From: Streptomyces sp. H27-C3
Lineage (GTDB): Bacteria > Actinomycetota > Actinomycetes > Streptomycetales > Streptomycetaceae
Assembly: GCF_030063415.1 (NCBI RefSeq)
Contig: NZ_JASITA010000031.1
Location: forward strand, 1 to 64,000
Length of the DNA stretch: 64,000 bases
Direction of reading: 5' to 3'
The notes beneath the pieces were generated by a model. It did not search any database. It worked only from the letters and a program-made list of their open reading frames with translations, and had not been told where the DNA came from. The position numbers were made by a program, and so were the translations under genes. This document shows, piece by piece, positions 32,694-41,302 of the stretch (its first letter is position 1; each line of letters begins with the position of its first letter).

Positions 32694-33536
32694 ATGAGCA
32701 CGAGCGAGCAGCAGCAGTCGCCGCAACACCCCCAGGAACCGCAGCGATTCGGCGACTTCGTCGCCGTACGGCGGCACAGTGACGGCGGGCACGTGGCCGA
32801 GTTGGTGCTCGACCGGCCCAAGGCGATGAACGCCGTGTCCACCGACATGGCCCGCTCCATCGCCGCCGCGTGCGACGCACTCGGCGCGGACCCCGCGGTA
32901 CGGGTCACCGTGGTGACCTCCAGCAGCCCGCGCGCCTTCTGCGTCGGCGCCGACCTCAAGGAGCGCAACTCCTTCACGGACGCCGAGCTGGTACGCCAGC
33001 GTCCGGTCGCCCGGGGTGCGTACACCGGCGTGCTCGACCTGCCGATGCCCACGATCGCCGCGGTGCACGGCTTCGCCCTCGGTGGCGGTTTCGAGCTTGC
33101 GCTGGCCTGCGACCTGATCGTGGCGGATGCCACCGCGGTGGTCGGGTTGCCCGAGGTGTCGGTCGGCGTGATCCCCGGCGGCGGCGGTACGCAGCTGCTG
33201 CCGAGGCGGGTCGGTGCGGCGCGGGCGGCCGAGCTGGTGTTCACGGCGCGGCGCGTGGAGGCGGCGGAGGCTGCCTCGCTCGGCCTCGTCGACCAGCTGG
33301 TGGACGCGGGACAGGACCGCGACGAGGCGCTGGCGCTGGCTGCGCGCATCGCCGGGAACTCCCCGGTGGGGCTGCGCGCGGCGAAGCGCGCGATGCGGCT
33401 CGGGCACGGTCTCGACCTGCGGGCGGGCCTGGAGGTCGAGGACGCCGCGTGGCGGTCCGTGGCCTTCTCGGGCGACCGCGCGGAGGGCGTCGCCGCGTTC
33501 AACGAGAAGCGCAAGCCGCACTGGCCGGGCGAGTAG
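32694..33536 (+). CDS. enoyl-CoA hydratase/isomerase family protein
   Basis: 280 residues from ATG 32694 with GGGAGGGCACC upstream. Crotonase fold: oxyanion-hole segments AFCVGADLKERNSF and GFALGGGFELALACD; catalytic-side GLPEVSVGVIPGGGGTQLLPR contains Glu in the position of E164 of hydratases and a Gly-rich loop. Probably hydrates 2-enoyl-CoA in fatty or branched-chain acid degradation. It is in the same direction as cya and the GGDEF gene but separated from cya by a palindromic repeat. Confidence 0.9.
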   Translation: MSTSEQQQSPQHPQEPQRFGDFVAVRRHSDGGHVAELVLDRPKAMNAVSTDMARSIAAACDALGADPAVRVTVVTSSSPRAFCVGADLKERNSFTDAELVRQRPVARGAYTGVLDLPMPTIAAVHGFALGGGFELALACDLIVADATAVVGLPEVSVGVIPGGGGTQLLPRRVGAARAAELVFTARRVEAAEAASLGLVDQLVDAGQDRDEALALAARIAGNSPVGLRAAKRAMRLGHGLDLRAGLEVEDAAWRSVAFSGDRAEGVAAFNEKRKPHWPGE

Positions 33537-33597
33537 CCCGGGAGGCGGCGGGGAAGCGTAAAGGTCGTAATCGTACAAATCACCCTAAGGTGGGGTG

Positions 33598-34737
33598 ATG
33601 GGTGAGGATGCGCGGCTGCGGGCCGTAGTGACGCTGGCGCAGGCCATGGCGGCGGCGCACACCCCGCGCGAGTCCTGGCGGGCGGCGGCGCTGGGCGCGC
33701 GGGACGCGCTGGGCGGCAGCTTCGCCGCCGTGTCGGTGTGGGAGCGTGAGCTGGGCCGGCTGCGGGTGCTCGTCAACGCGGGCGCGCTGGCCGAGGGGGA
33801 GGAGGATTTCCCCGAGGAGGAGACCTATCCCGTCCACCAGTTCCCGGAGATCGCGGAGTTCCTGCACGAGCAGTGGGCGGGCGGCGGCGAGCCCAACGCC
33901 TGGGTCGAGACGGCGGCCGGACCGGCCGAGGGTGACGCCGACGCCGCGGGGTACTGCCATCAGCGGGTAGCCGCGCTGCGCCGCCGCGGGCGCGGCTCGT
34001 GCGTCGTCGCGCCGATCGTGCTGCGCGGGCGTGCCTGGGGCGAGCTGTACGTCGCCAGACCCGTCGGGGCGCCGGTCTTCGGTCGGTCCGACGCGGACTT
34101 CGCGACGGTGCTGGCCTCGGTGGCCGCGGCGGGCATCGCCCAGACCGAACGGCTCGAAGAGGTCCGCAGGCTGGCCTACACCGACCCGCTGACCGGGCTG
34201 GCCAACCGCCGCGCCGTAGACATGGGCCTGGACGCGGCGGTGGAGCGGCACCGGGCTTCGGGGGCGGTCGTCAGCCTGGTCGTCTGCGATCTCAACGGCC
34301 TCAAGCGGGTCAACGACACCCACGGGCACGCCGTCGGCGACCGCCTCCTGGAGCGCTTCGGCTCGGTCCTGTCCCTGTGCGGGGCGATGCTGCCCGGCGC
34401 GCTGGCCGCGCGGCTCGGCGGCGACGAGTTCTGTCTGCTCGCGGTCGGCCCTTCGGCGGACGAGGTGGTCCGGGTCTCCGAGGAACTGTGCGTACGTGCC
34501 GGGGGAATGGAACTCGGCGAGGGCGTCGCCTGCGGCGTCGCGTCGACCGGCGATCCCATCGGGGAGGTGCGCTCGGCCCGTCGGCTGTTCCGCCTCGCGG
34601 ACGCGGCGCAGTACCGCGCGAAGGCGGCGCGTGCGGCGAAGCCGGTGGTGGCGGGCCGCGACGGATCGGTGGTCCGGCTCGCGGACTCGCCCCCGTCGAC
34701 CCCGCACGACCGCCGCCGCTTCCGGGGGCGGACCTGA
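33598..34737 (+). CDS. GAF-GGDEF diguanylate cyclase-like protein
   Basis: 379 residues from ATG 33598 (a GTG lies one codon earlier). An N-terminal GAF-like sensor spans about 1-185, then GGDEF domain about 195-345: RLAYTDPLTGLANRRAVD, DLNGLKRVNDTHGHAVGDRLL, and the intact active site RLGGDEFC. No RxxD product-inhibition site is seen five residues before GGDEF. No transmembrane helix, so cytosolic. Synthesis of c-di-GMP is predicted; that messenger controls BldD-dependent development in Streptomyces. Confidence 0.9.
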   Translation: MGEDARLRAVVTLAQAMAAAHTPRESWRAAALGARDALGGSFAAVSVWERELGRLRVLVNAGALAEGEEDFPEEETYPVHQFPEIAEFLHEQWAGGGEPNAWVETAAGPAEGDADAAGYCHQRVAALRRRGRGSCVVAPIVLRGRAWGELYVARPVGAPVFGRSDADFATVLASVAAAGIAQTERLEEVRRLAYTDPLTGLANRRAVDMGLDAAVERHRASGAVVSLVVCDLNGLKRVNDTHGHAVGDRLLERFGSVLSLCGAMLPGALAARLGGDEFCLLAVGPSADEVVRVSEELCVRAGGMELGEGVACGVASTGDPIGEVRSARRLFRLADAAQYRAKAARAAKPVVAGRDGSVVRLADSPPSTPHDRRRFRGRT

Positions 34738-34746
34738 GGGCCGAAC

Positions 34747-34799
34747 GGTTCTGAGGGTCGCCCGTCCTGGAGGCCGCCGGTTCTGAGGGCCGCCCGTCC
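34747..34799. repeat. 21-bp direct repeat
   Basis: GGTTCTGAGGGTCGCCCGTCC at 34747-34767 and a one-mismatch copy at 34779-34799 (32-nt period), directly after the GGDEF gene. Confidence 0.8.
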
Positions 34800-34872
34800 C
34801 GATGTTCGCAGTAAGGGGCTGTCCGCACTTCCGGTAGTGACATCGAGGAATTCAGTCCGTAGGGTTCTGAAT

Positions 34873-36417
34873 ATGGATATGCACACAGTCGTGTTGGGGA
34901 CGTCCGGGACCACCACCGAGGACGTCATCGCCGTAGCCCGGGGCAACGCCCGCGTCGAGCTCTCCGCCGAAGCCGTCACCGCCCTCGCCGCATCCCGCGA
35001 GATCATCGACGCCCTGGCCGCCAAGCCCGAGCCCGTGTACGGCGTCTCGACCGGCTTCGGGGCCCTCGCCTCCCGCCACATCAGCCCTGACCTGCGCGCC
35101 CAGCTGCAGCGCAACATCGTGCGCTCGCACGCCGCAGGCATGGGCCCGCACGTCGAGCGCGAGGTCGTACGCGCACTGATGTTCCTGCGCCTCAAGACCC
35201 TGGCCACCGGCCACACCGGCGTACGGCCGCAGGTCGCGCAGAGCATCGCCGACCTGCTCAACGCGGGCATCACGCCCGTCGTGCACGAGTACGGCTCGCT
35301 CGGCTGCTCCGGCGACCTCGCGCCGCTGTCCCACTGCGCGCTGGCGCTCATGGGCGAGGGCGACGCCGAGGGCCCCGACGGCACACTGAAGCCCGCCGGT
35401 GAGCTGCTCGCCGCGCACGGCATCGTGCCCGTGGAGCTGCGCGAGAAGGAGGGCCTGGCGCTGCTCAACGGCACCGACGGCATGCTCGGCATGCTGATCA
35501 TGGCCATCGCCGATCTGAAGCGGCTCTACACCTCCGCCGACATCACCGCCGCGCTGAGCCTCGAAGCGCTGCTCGGCACGGACAAGGTGCTCGCCCCCGA
35601 CCTGCACGCCATCCGGCCGCACCCCGGACAGGGCGCCAGCGCCGACAACATGCTGCGGGTGCTCGCCGGGTCCGAGCTCACCGGCCATCACCAGGACGAC
35701 GCGCCGCGCGTCCAGGACGCCTACTCGGTGCGCTGCGCGCCCCAGGTCGCCGGCGCGGGCCGCGACACGATCGCGCACGCCCTGACCGTCGCCGAGCGTG
35801 AGCTGGCCTCGGCCGTCGACAACCCGGTGGTGCTGCCGGACGGGCGCGTCGAGTCCAACGGCAACTTCCACGGCGCGCCCGTCGCGTACGTCCTGGACTT
35901 CCTCGCCATCGCCGCCGCCGACCTGGGCTCCATCGCGGAGCGCCGCACCGACCGGCTGCTCGACAAGAACCGTTCGCACGGCCTGCCGCCCTTCCTCGCC
36001 GACGACCCCGGCGTCGACTCCGGCCTGATGATCGCCCAGTACACGCAGGCCGCCCTGGTCAGCGAGATGAAGCGGCTGGCCGTCCCGGCGTCCGCAGACT
36101 CGATCCCGTCCTCCGCCATGCAGGAGGACCACGTCTCCATGGGCTGGTCGGCGGCGCGCAAGCTGCGCACGACCATCGACAACCTGACGCGGATCGTCGC
36201 GGTCGAGCTGTACGCCGCCACCCGCGGCATCGAGCTGCGCGAGGGACTCAAGCCCGCGCCCGCGTCGCAGGCCGTCATCATGGCGCTGCGCGCGGCGGGC
36301 GTGGCGGGGCCGGGCCCGGACCGCTTCCTGGCGCCGGACCTGGCCGCCGCGGACGCTTTCGTCCGCGCGGGCAGGCTCGTTGAGGTCGTCGAGCCGGTGA
36401 CGGGACCGCTCGCTTAA
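34873..36417 (+). CDS. hutH: histidine ammonia-lyase
   Basis: 514 residues from ATG 34873 (ATG 34879 also possible). Converts L-histidine to trans-urocanate and ammonia, first step of histidine degradation. The MIO prosthetic-group tripeptide is Cys145-Ser146-Gly147 in GSLGCSGDLAPLSH, in place of the common Ala-Ser-Gly. Other family motifs: YGVSTGFGALA, NIVRSHAAGMG, NGTDGMLG, RVQDAYSVRCAPQV, MQEDHVSMG. No other hut genes are adjacent. Confidence 0.95.
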   Translation: MDMHTVVLGTSGTTTEDVIAVARGNARVELSAEAVTALAASREIIDALAAKPEPVYGVSTGFGALASRHISPDLRAQLQRNIVRSHAAGMGPHVEREVVRALMFLRLKTLATGHTGVRPQVAQSIADLLNAGITPVVHEYGSLGCSGDLAPLSHCALALMGEGDAEGPDGTLKPAGELLAAHGIVPVELREKEGLALLNGTDGMLGMLIMAIADLKRLYTSADITAALSLEALLGTDKVLAPDLHAIRPHPGQGASADNMLRVLAGSELTGHHQDDAPRVQDAYSVRCAPQVAGAGRDTIAHALTVAERELASAVDNPVVLPDGRVESNGNFHGAPVAYVLDFLAIAAADLGSIAERRTDRLLDKNRSHGLPPFLADDPGVDSGLMIAQYTQAALVSEMKRLAVPASADSIPSSAMQEDHVSMGWSAARKLRTTIDNLTRIVAVELYAATRGIELREGLKPAPASQAVIMALRAAGVAGPGPDRFLAPDLAAADAFVRAGRLVEVVEPVTGPLA

Positions 36418-36442
36418 CCGGGGGGTTATGGGGTGCCGTGCG

Positions 36443-36754
36443 TCAGACCGGGCGCGCGGCCCTTCTCATGGAGAAGGCCACGAAGGCGGCGCCGGTACCG
36501 AGGAAGGCAGTGCCGCCGACCAGGTACGGGGTGGTGTCCACGCCGCCCGTGTCGGCGAGTCTGAGGCCCTCGTCGGACGCGGTCGGCTCTGTGGACGCGG
36601 CGGCCTCGGCGGAGGCCGCCGCGGCGGCGGAGTGCTGCTCTGCCTGGGCCTGGGCCTCCTTCTCCGCGGTCGCGTTGGCGGACGGGACGAACCACAGGGC
36701 GCACAGCAGTGTGCCGGCGGCGGTGGCGGTCAGCAGCGGTCGATGTGCGGACAC
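36443..36754 (-). CDS. small surface protein with LAxTG sorting signal
   Basis: 103 residues from GTG 36754 with AAGGGGG upstream. N-terminal signal helix (about 2-22), Ala/Glu-rich spacer, then LADTGG, a hydrophobic helix (YLVGGTAFLGTGAAFVAFSM) and a basic tail RRAARPV. LAxTG followed by helix and positive tail is the class E sortase signal of Streptomyces, so it is probably wall-anchored outside the cell. Exposed part only about 50 residues. Function unknown. Confidence 0.78.
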   Translation of the reverse strand: MSAHRPLLTATAAGTLLCALWFVPSANATAEKEAQAQAEQHSAAAAASAEAAASTEPTASDEGLRLADTGGVDTTPYLVGGTAFLGTGAAFVAFSMRRAARPV

Positions 36755-36883
36755 GTAATCGATCCCCCTTGATGGTGCCGGGAATTGGCCGTGTGTGCCG
36801 ATGCTAATGACAGCGACGGGTCGCGGGAAAGTCATGAGGGTCAGGTGCCCTCGTCGGCGGTCCGGCAGCCTACGCTCGGACGC

Positions 36884-37210
36884 ATGACTGAAACCGACAC
36901 ATCACGCTTTGTCCGCCTCCAGGTGGAGCTCGTAGTGGAAGTGACCGACCCCGGGGCCCTCAGCGCCGCGGCCCTCGCCGCCGTCGCGGCGGACGAGGCG
37001 GGGGCGGAGGGCGATCGCATGCATGCCCAGGACAGTGTCAGGGAAGACGTGGCGGAGGCCCTTGCCCGGCTCGTGGACCCGTTGGACCTGGTCGGCGACG
37101 TCCCCGGGGTGGTGCTCGCGCAGGCCTCGTGGAGCAGCGAGCAGATCGAATACGACCCTGAATCCTTGGAGTGGGACCTTGATGAGGAGGAAGCGGAGGA
37201 CCGGGCGTAG
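36884..37210 (+). CDS. small acidic hypothetical protein
   Basis: 108 residues from ATG 36884. Begins TSRFVRLQVELVVEVTDP, followed by a helical Ala-rich region and a strongly acidic C-terminus (EWDLDEEEAEDRA). No membrane helix, cysteine or known motif. Conserved in length and composition with Streptomyces hypotheticals I recall near hutH. Function not recognised. Confidence 0.72.
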   Translation: MTETDTSRFVRLQVELVVEVTDPGALSAAALAAVAADEAGAEGDRMHAQDSVREDVAEALARLVDPLDLVGDVPGVVLAQASWSSEQIEYDPESLEWDLDEEEAEDRA

Positions 37211-37487
37211 CGTCCTTGGAGCACTCGTCGTAGAACTTGTCGCATCAAAGCCGCCCGCCGCTGCAACCGGCGGCGGCGTGGCTGCGTCGATGAGATCGAC
37301 GAAGGAGTCGGCGGACGGGACAAGCCGGCGTGCGTCGGCGCTCGCCGACGAGTGGTGTTCCCCACATCTTCCCCGGATGTGGAACGGACGTACCGGAACG
37401 TGTGTTGTAAAGCATTGGCAGGGAAACGCCGCCCGGCGGCCCTGCTCGGGGATTTGTGGGGAATCGGCAACGATGGAGAAGCGTGTG

Positions 37488-38876
37488 ATGACGGACAGCA
37501 AGCGGCGCCGCAGGGGCCTGATGGCCGCGTCCGCTCTGCTCGGCGGCGTTCTGGTGCTTTCTGCCTGTAGCGACGACGGCGACAAGGGCGGCAACAGCGC
37601 CGAAGGCTCGAAGAAGTCGCAGGCCGAGGTGGACGCAGCGGCGGCCAAGGAGACCTCGGAGGCGCGAATAGCGATCACCCCGAAGAGCGGCGCCGACAAC
37701 GTCGGCATCAACCGCGGCACCAAGGTCACCGTCAGCGAAGGCAAGCTGACCGAGGTCGTGATGACCGCTGCCGACGGCACGAAGATCGCGGGCGCCATCG
37801 CCGCCGACGGCAAGACCTGGAAGCCGTCAGGCCAGCTGGAGCGCTCGACGACGTACAAGATCACCGCGACGGCGGTGGACTCCGAGGGCCGCAAGGCGCA
37901 CGAGAACGGCTCCTTCACCACCGTCTCGCCCGCCAACAGCTTCATCGGGAACTTCACCCCCGAGGACGGCTCCAAGGTCGGCGTCGGCATGCCCGTGTCG
38001 ATCAACTTCGACAAGGCGATCACCGACAAGAAGGCCGTCCAGGACAGCATCACGGTGACGTCGAGCAGCGGCCAGGAAGTCGTCGGCCACTGGTTCAGCC
38101 CGCAGCGCCTGGACTTCCGCCCCCAGGAGTACTGGAAGGGTGGCTCCCAGGTCTCCCTGAAGCTGGCCCTCGACGGCGTCGAGGGCGCCGAGGGGCTGTA
38201 CGGCGTCCAGGACAAGACGGTCAACTTCACCGTCGGCCGAAACCAGGTCAGCACCGTCGACGCCAAGACCAAGACCATGACGGTCACGCAGGACGGCAAG
38301 ACGGTCAAGAGCATCCCGATCTCCGCGGGCTCGGTCGACAACCCGACGTACAACGGCGCCATGGTGATCTCCGAGAAGTTCAAGGAGACCCGGATGGACG
38401 GTGCGACGGTCGGCTTCACCGACGACGACGGCAAGGGCGAGTACGACATCAAGGACGTGCCGCACGCCATGCGGCTGTCCACGTCGGGCACGTTCATCCA
38501 CGGCAACTACTGGGGCGCCGACTCGATCTTCGGCAGCGCCAACACCAGCCACGGCTGCGTGGGCCTGAACGACGCCAAGGGTGCGAACGACCCGAACCAG
38601 CCCGGCGCGTGGTTCTTCAACAACTCGATCGTCGGTGACGTGGTCGTCATCAAGAACTCCCCGGACAAGACCATCAAGCCGGACAACGGCCTCAACGGCT
38701 GGAACATGGACTGGGCGCAGTGGCAGGCCGGCTCCGCCGCCGAATGCGTTCCCGTGCTGTTGTCCCTGTGCCGGGCCCTCAGCCCTTGGGCGTACGTACC
38801 TCCGCGTCCGTTCCCCAACTCGCCAGCAGCCGCAGGGACTCCTGCGAGGGCGAGCCGGGCTCGGCGTGGAAGGTGA
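37488..38876 (+). CDS. L,D-transpeptidase lipoprotein with extended C-terminus
   Basis: 462 residues from ATG 37488 with GGAGAAG 7 nt upstream. Lipobox LSAC near residue 27 marks a lipoprotein. Ig-like domains (about 60-260) precede the YkuD domain with HGNYWG and SHGCVGL (catalytic Cys357). It forms 3-3 cross-links in peptidoglycan. The usual family end (DWAQWQAGSA) is followed by about 45 extra residues (VPVLLSLCRALSPWAYVPP...) that run 98 nt into the 3' end of the convergent XRE gene, so the native stop appears lost. The 277-nt upstream gap holds a small hairpin CCACATC/GATGTGG and no gene. Confidence 0.92.
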   Translation: MTDSKRRRRGLMAASALLGGVLVLSACSDDGDKGGNSAEGSKKSQAEVDAAAAKETSEARIAITPKSGADNVGINRGTKVTVSEGKLTEVVMTAADGTKIAGAIAADGKTWKPSGQLERSTTYKITATAVDSEGRKAHENGSFTTVSPANSFIGNFTPEDGSKVGVGMPVSINFDKAITDKKAVQDSITVTSSSGQEVVGHWFSPQRLDFRPQEYWKGGSQVSLKLALDGVEGAEGLYGVQDKTVNFTVGRNQVSTVDAKTKTMTVTQDGKTVKSIPISAGSVDNPTYNGAMVISEKFKETRMDGATVGFTDDDGKGEYDIKDVPHAMRLSTSGTFIHGNYWGADSIFGSANTSHGCVGLNDAKGANDPNQPGAWFFNNSIVGDVVVIKNSPDKTIKPDNGLNGWNMDWAQWQAGSAAECVPVLLSLCRALSPWAYVPPRPFPNSPAAAGTPARASRARRGR

Positions 38877-39636
38877 CCAGGGACTGTTCGAGGTCGTCGG
38901 GCAGCCGGAGGGTCTCGTACGACAGGGTCAGCTCGCCCACCAGCGGGTGATGCAGCCGCTTCGTGCCGTGCCCCTTGTCCTTCACATGGTGCGCCGCCCA
39001 CTGGCTCCTGAACTCTTCGCTCTTGACCGACAGTTCGCCGACGAGCGCCGAGAGCAGCGGATCGTCCGGGTGGAGGCCGGCGTCCATCCGCAGATAGCTG
39101 ACCACCTCGCACGCCTTGATCTCCCAGTCGACGTACAGATCCTTCGAGTTGGGGTCGAGGAAGATCAGCCGGGCGGTGTTGCGCTCCGCGGCCGGAAGCG
39201 CGACGAAGTCGCCGAGCAGGGCGCGTGCGAGACGGTTCCCGCCGAGGATGTCCGTGCGCCGACCCACCACGTACGCCGGCACGCCCTCCATCGCGTCCAT
39301 CAGCTGCTGGATCGCAGCCCGCAGACGCTGCGGACGCGCCGCGCGCCTCTTCTTGGGCGTCGGCTTCGCGAGATGCGTGAGGTGGTCGCTCTCGGCGTCG
39401 GAAAGCTGCAGGGCGCGGGCGATGGCGTCGAGGACCTCCGTGGACACATTGCGGCCGTTGCCCTGTTCCAGCCGGGTGTAGTACGCGACGGACACACCCG
39501 CCAGCTGCGCCAGCTCCTCGCGGCGCAAACCCGGCACCCGGCGGTGCCTGCCGAAGTCGGGCAGGCCCACGTCCTCGGGCTTGAGCCGCGCCCGACGGGA
39601 CCGGAGAAACTCACTCAATTCGGCGCGCTGATCCAT
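38779..39636 (-). CDS. XRE-family regulator with MmyB-like ligand domain
   Basis: 285 residues from ATG 39636. HTH_XRE at about 10-75 (RRARLKPEDVG, VPGLRREELAQLAGVSVAYYTRLEQG), then MmyB/PAS-like domain (VVGRRTDILGGNRLARALLGDF, ARLIFLDPNSKDLY, GTKRLHHPLVGELTL). Members usually regulate an adjacent divergent oxidoreductase, here the alcohol dehydrogenase. The 3' end overlaps the L,D-transpeptidase extension on the opposite strand. Confidence 0.9.
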   Translation of the reverse strand: MDQRAELSEFLRSRRARLKPEDVGLPDFGRHRRVPGLRREELAQLAGVSVAYYTRLEQGNGRNVSTEVLDAIARALQLSDAESDHLTHLAKPTPKKRRAARPQRLRAAIQQLMDAMEGVPAYVVGRRTDILGGNRLARALLGDFVALPAAERNTARLIFLDPNSKDLYVDWEIKACEVVSYLRMDAGLHPDDPLLSALVGELSVKSEEFRSQWAAHHVKDKGHGTKRLHHPLVGELTLSYETLRLPDDLEQSLVTFHAEPGSPSQESLRLLASWGTDAEVRTPKG

Positions 39637-39686
39637 AGCACCCCAGTATTCACCGTGCCGGGAAACTGAGCCTGTCCCCGCCAGTG

Positions 39687-39710
39687 GTACGCACACCAGA
39701 CGTACGCACA
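39687..39710. promoter_or_regulatory. Direct repeat in the xre-adh intergenic region
   Basis: GTACGCACA at 39687-39695 and again at 39702-39710, 15-nt period, between the divergent XRE and alcohol dehydrogenase genes. Candidate regulator binding site. Confidence 0.5.
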
Positions 39711-39755
39711 ACAGGGGGCTGGGTGAATGTTCCCAGCTCAGGCAGGGTGGATGGC

Positions 39756-40799
39756 ATGACCACTTCTGTTGCCGCATACGCCGCTCCCGCCCCCAAGGCC
39801 CCGCTGGAGCGCACCACCGTGCCGCTCCGCCCGGTCGGCGAGCACGACGTACTGATCGAGATCAAGTTCGCCGGAATCTGTCACTCGGACATCCACCAGG
39901 CCCGCGACGGCTGGGGCGAAGGCATCTTCCCGATGGTGCCCGGCCACGAGATCGCAGGCATCGTCACCGAGGTCGGCCCGGGCGTCACCAAGTTCGCCGT
40001 CGGCGACCGCGCCGGCGTCGGCTGCATGGTCGACTCCTGCCGTGAGTGCGACAACTGCGAGGCCGGCCTGGAGCAGTACTGCAAGGCCGGCAACATCGGC
40101 ACGTACAACGCGGTCGGCAAGGACGGCGAGCCGACGTACGGCGGCTACTCCACCCACATCGTCGTCGACGAGAACTACACCCTGCACATCCCCGAGGGCA
40201 TCGCCCTTAACGTCGCCGCGCCGCTGCTGTGCGCCGGCATCACCCTCTACTCGCCGCTCGCCCACTGGAACGCGGGCCCCGGCAAGAAGGTCGCCATCGT
40301 CGGCCTGGGCGGCCTCGGCCACATGGGCGTGCAGATCGCGCACGCGCTGGGCGCCGAGGTGACCGTGCTCAGCCAGTCGCTGCGCAAGAAGGACGACGGC
40401 CTGAAGCTGGGCGCCGACCACTACTACGCGACCAGCGACGAGGCGACCTTCGAGGCCCTCGCGGGCACCTTCGACCTGATCGTCTCCACCGTGTCCGCGC
40501 CGCTGCCGCTGGACAAGTACCTGGGCCTGCTGAAGACGGACGGCGCGTTCGTGAACGTGGGCGCCCCCGAGGAGCCCGTCTCGCTCAACCTCTTCTCCGT
40601 CATCGGCGGCCGCAAGACCCTCGCGGGCTCGGGCATCGGCGGTATCCAGGAGACCCAGGAGATGCTGGACTTCTGCGCGCGGCACGGTCTTGGCGCGGAG
40701 ATCGAGCTGATCAGCGCGAGCGAGATCAACGAGGCGTACGAGCGCGTGCTCTCCAGTGACGTGCGCTACCGCTTCGTGATCGACAACGCGACGATCTGA
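39756..40799 (+). CDS. zinc-dependent alcohol dehydrogenase (cinnamyl/YahK type)
   Basis: 347 residues from ATG 39756. Catalytic zinc ligands in GICHSD (Cys), GHE (His-Glu) and a late Cys in LLCAG; the structural zinc loop has four Cys (CMVDSCRECDNCEAGLEQYC). The Rossmann motif GLGGLGHMG binds NAD(P). Reduces aldehydes or oxidises alcohols, with NADPH likely by similarity to the YahK/AdhC branch. Divergent XRE-MmyB regulator is the likely controller. Confidence 0.93.
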   Translation: MTTSVAAYAAPAPKAPLERTTVPLRPVGEHDVLIEIKFAGICHSDIHQARDGWGEGIFPMVPGHEIAGIVTEVGPGVTKFAVGDRAGVGCMVDSCRECDNCEAGLEQYCKAGNIGTYNAVGKDGEPTYGGYSTHIVVDENYTLHIPEGIALNVAAPLLCAGITLYSPLAHWNAGPGKKVAIVGLGGLGHMGVQIAHALGAEVTVLSQSLRKKDDGLKLGADHYYATSDEATFEALAGTFDLIVSTVSAPLPLDKYLGLLKTDGAFVNVGAPEEPVSLNLFSVIGGRKTLAGSGIGGIQETQEMLDFCARHGLGAEIELISASEINEAYERVLSSDVRYRFVIDNATI

Positions 40800-40906
40800 C
40801 CGGCGCTGCCGCGGTGCCCGCACTGGCCACATCGACGATCCGACCGTCAATGTCCCAGCGCCGGCACTGCCCGCATTACCCGCGAAGTAATGGACGCGCA
40901 CGGCAC

Positions 40907-40946
40907 CTCCCGGCAGGATCGGCAGCACACCAGCCACTGCCGGGAG
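40907..40946 (+). promoter_or_regulatory. Hairpin covering the ribosome binding site
   Basis: CTCCCGGCAG (40907-40916) pairs perfectly with CTGCCGGGAG (40937-40946); the right arm contains the GGGAGG Shine-Dalgarno of the DUF1330-like gene. 20-nt loop. Suggests translational control or simple inhibition. Confidence 0.6.
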
Positions 40947-40953
40947 GAACACC

Positions 40954-41295
40954 ATGAGCGCGTACGCCGTCGGTCACCTGAAGCCCGCAGCCCAGCACGA
41001 AGAGATCTTCGAGTACATGGAGCGCATCCAGGCCACCCTCGACCCCTTCGGCGGACACTTCCTCGTCCACGGCACGGAGGTCGAGGTCCGCGAGGGCGAC
41101 TGGCCCGGCTACCTGGTCGTCATCGGCTTCCCGGACATCGAGAAGGCGCGTGCCTGGTACGACTCCGACGCCTACCAGGAGATCGTGCCGCTGCGCACCC
41201 GGCACATCACCGGCGCGGTGGTCCTGGCCGACGGGGTGGCGCCGGGTTACGACGCGGCGCACACGGCGGCGGCGCTGCGCGCGCTCGCGGTGTGA
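40954..41295 (+). CDS. DUF1330-like protein
   Basis: 113 residues, ferredoxin-like alpha/beta barrel type: YAVGHLKPAAQHEEIFEYMERIQATLDPFGGHFLVHG and AWYDSDAYQEIVPLR are characteristic of the DUF1330 family. Cytosolic, probably dimeric; no reaction is established. GGGAGGAAC precedes ATG 40954 and lies inside a hairpin. Convergent with the large membrane protein gene, only 7 nt apart. Confidence 0.85.
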   Translation: MSAYAVGHLKPAAQHEEIFEYMERIQATLDPFGGHFLVHGTEVEVREGDWPGYLVVIGFPDIEKARAWYDSDAYQEIVPLRTRHITGAVVLADGVAPGYDAAHTAAALRALAV

Positions 41296-41302
41296 CCGGA
41301 AC

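Noticed and set aside
37211..37487. c-di-AMP (ydaO) riboswitch upstream of the L,D-transpeptidase
   Set aside because: Such riboswitches precede some Streptomyces cell-wall genes, but the conserved core sequences are not found; only an isolated 7-bp hairpin is visible.
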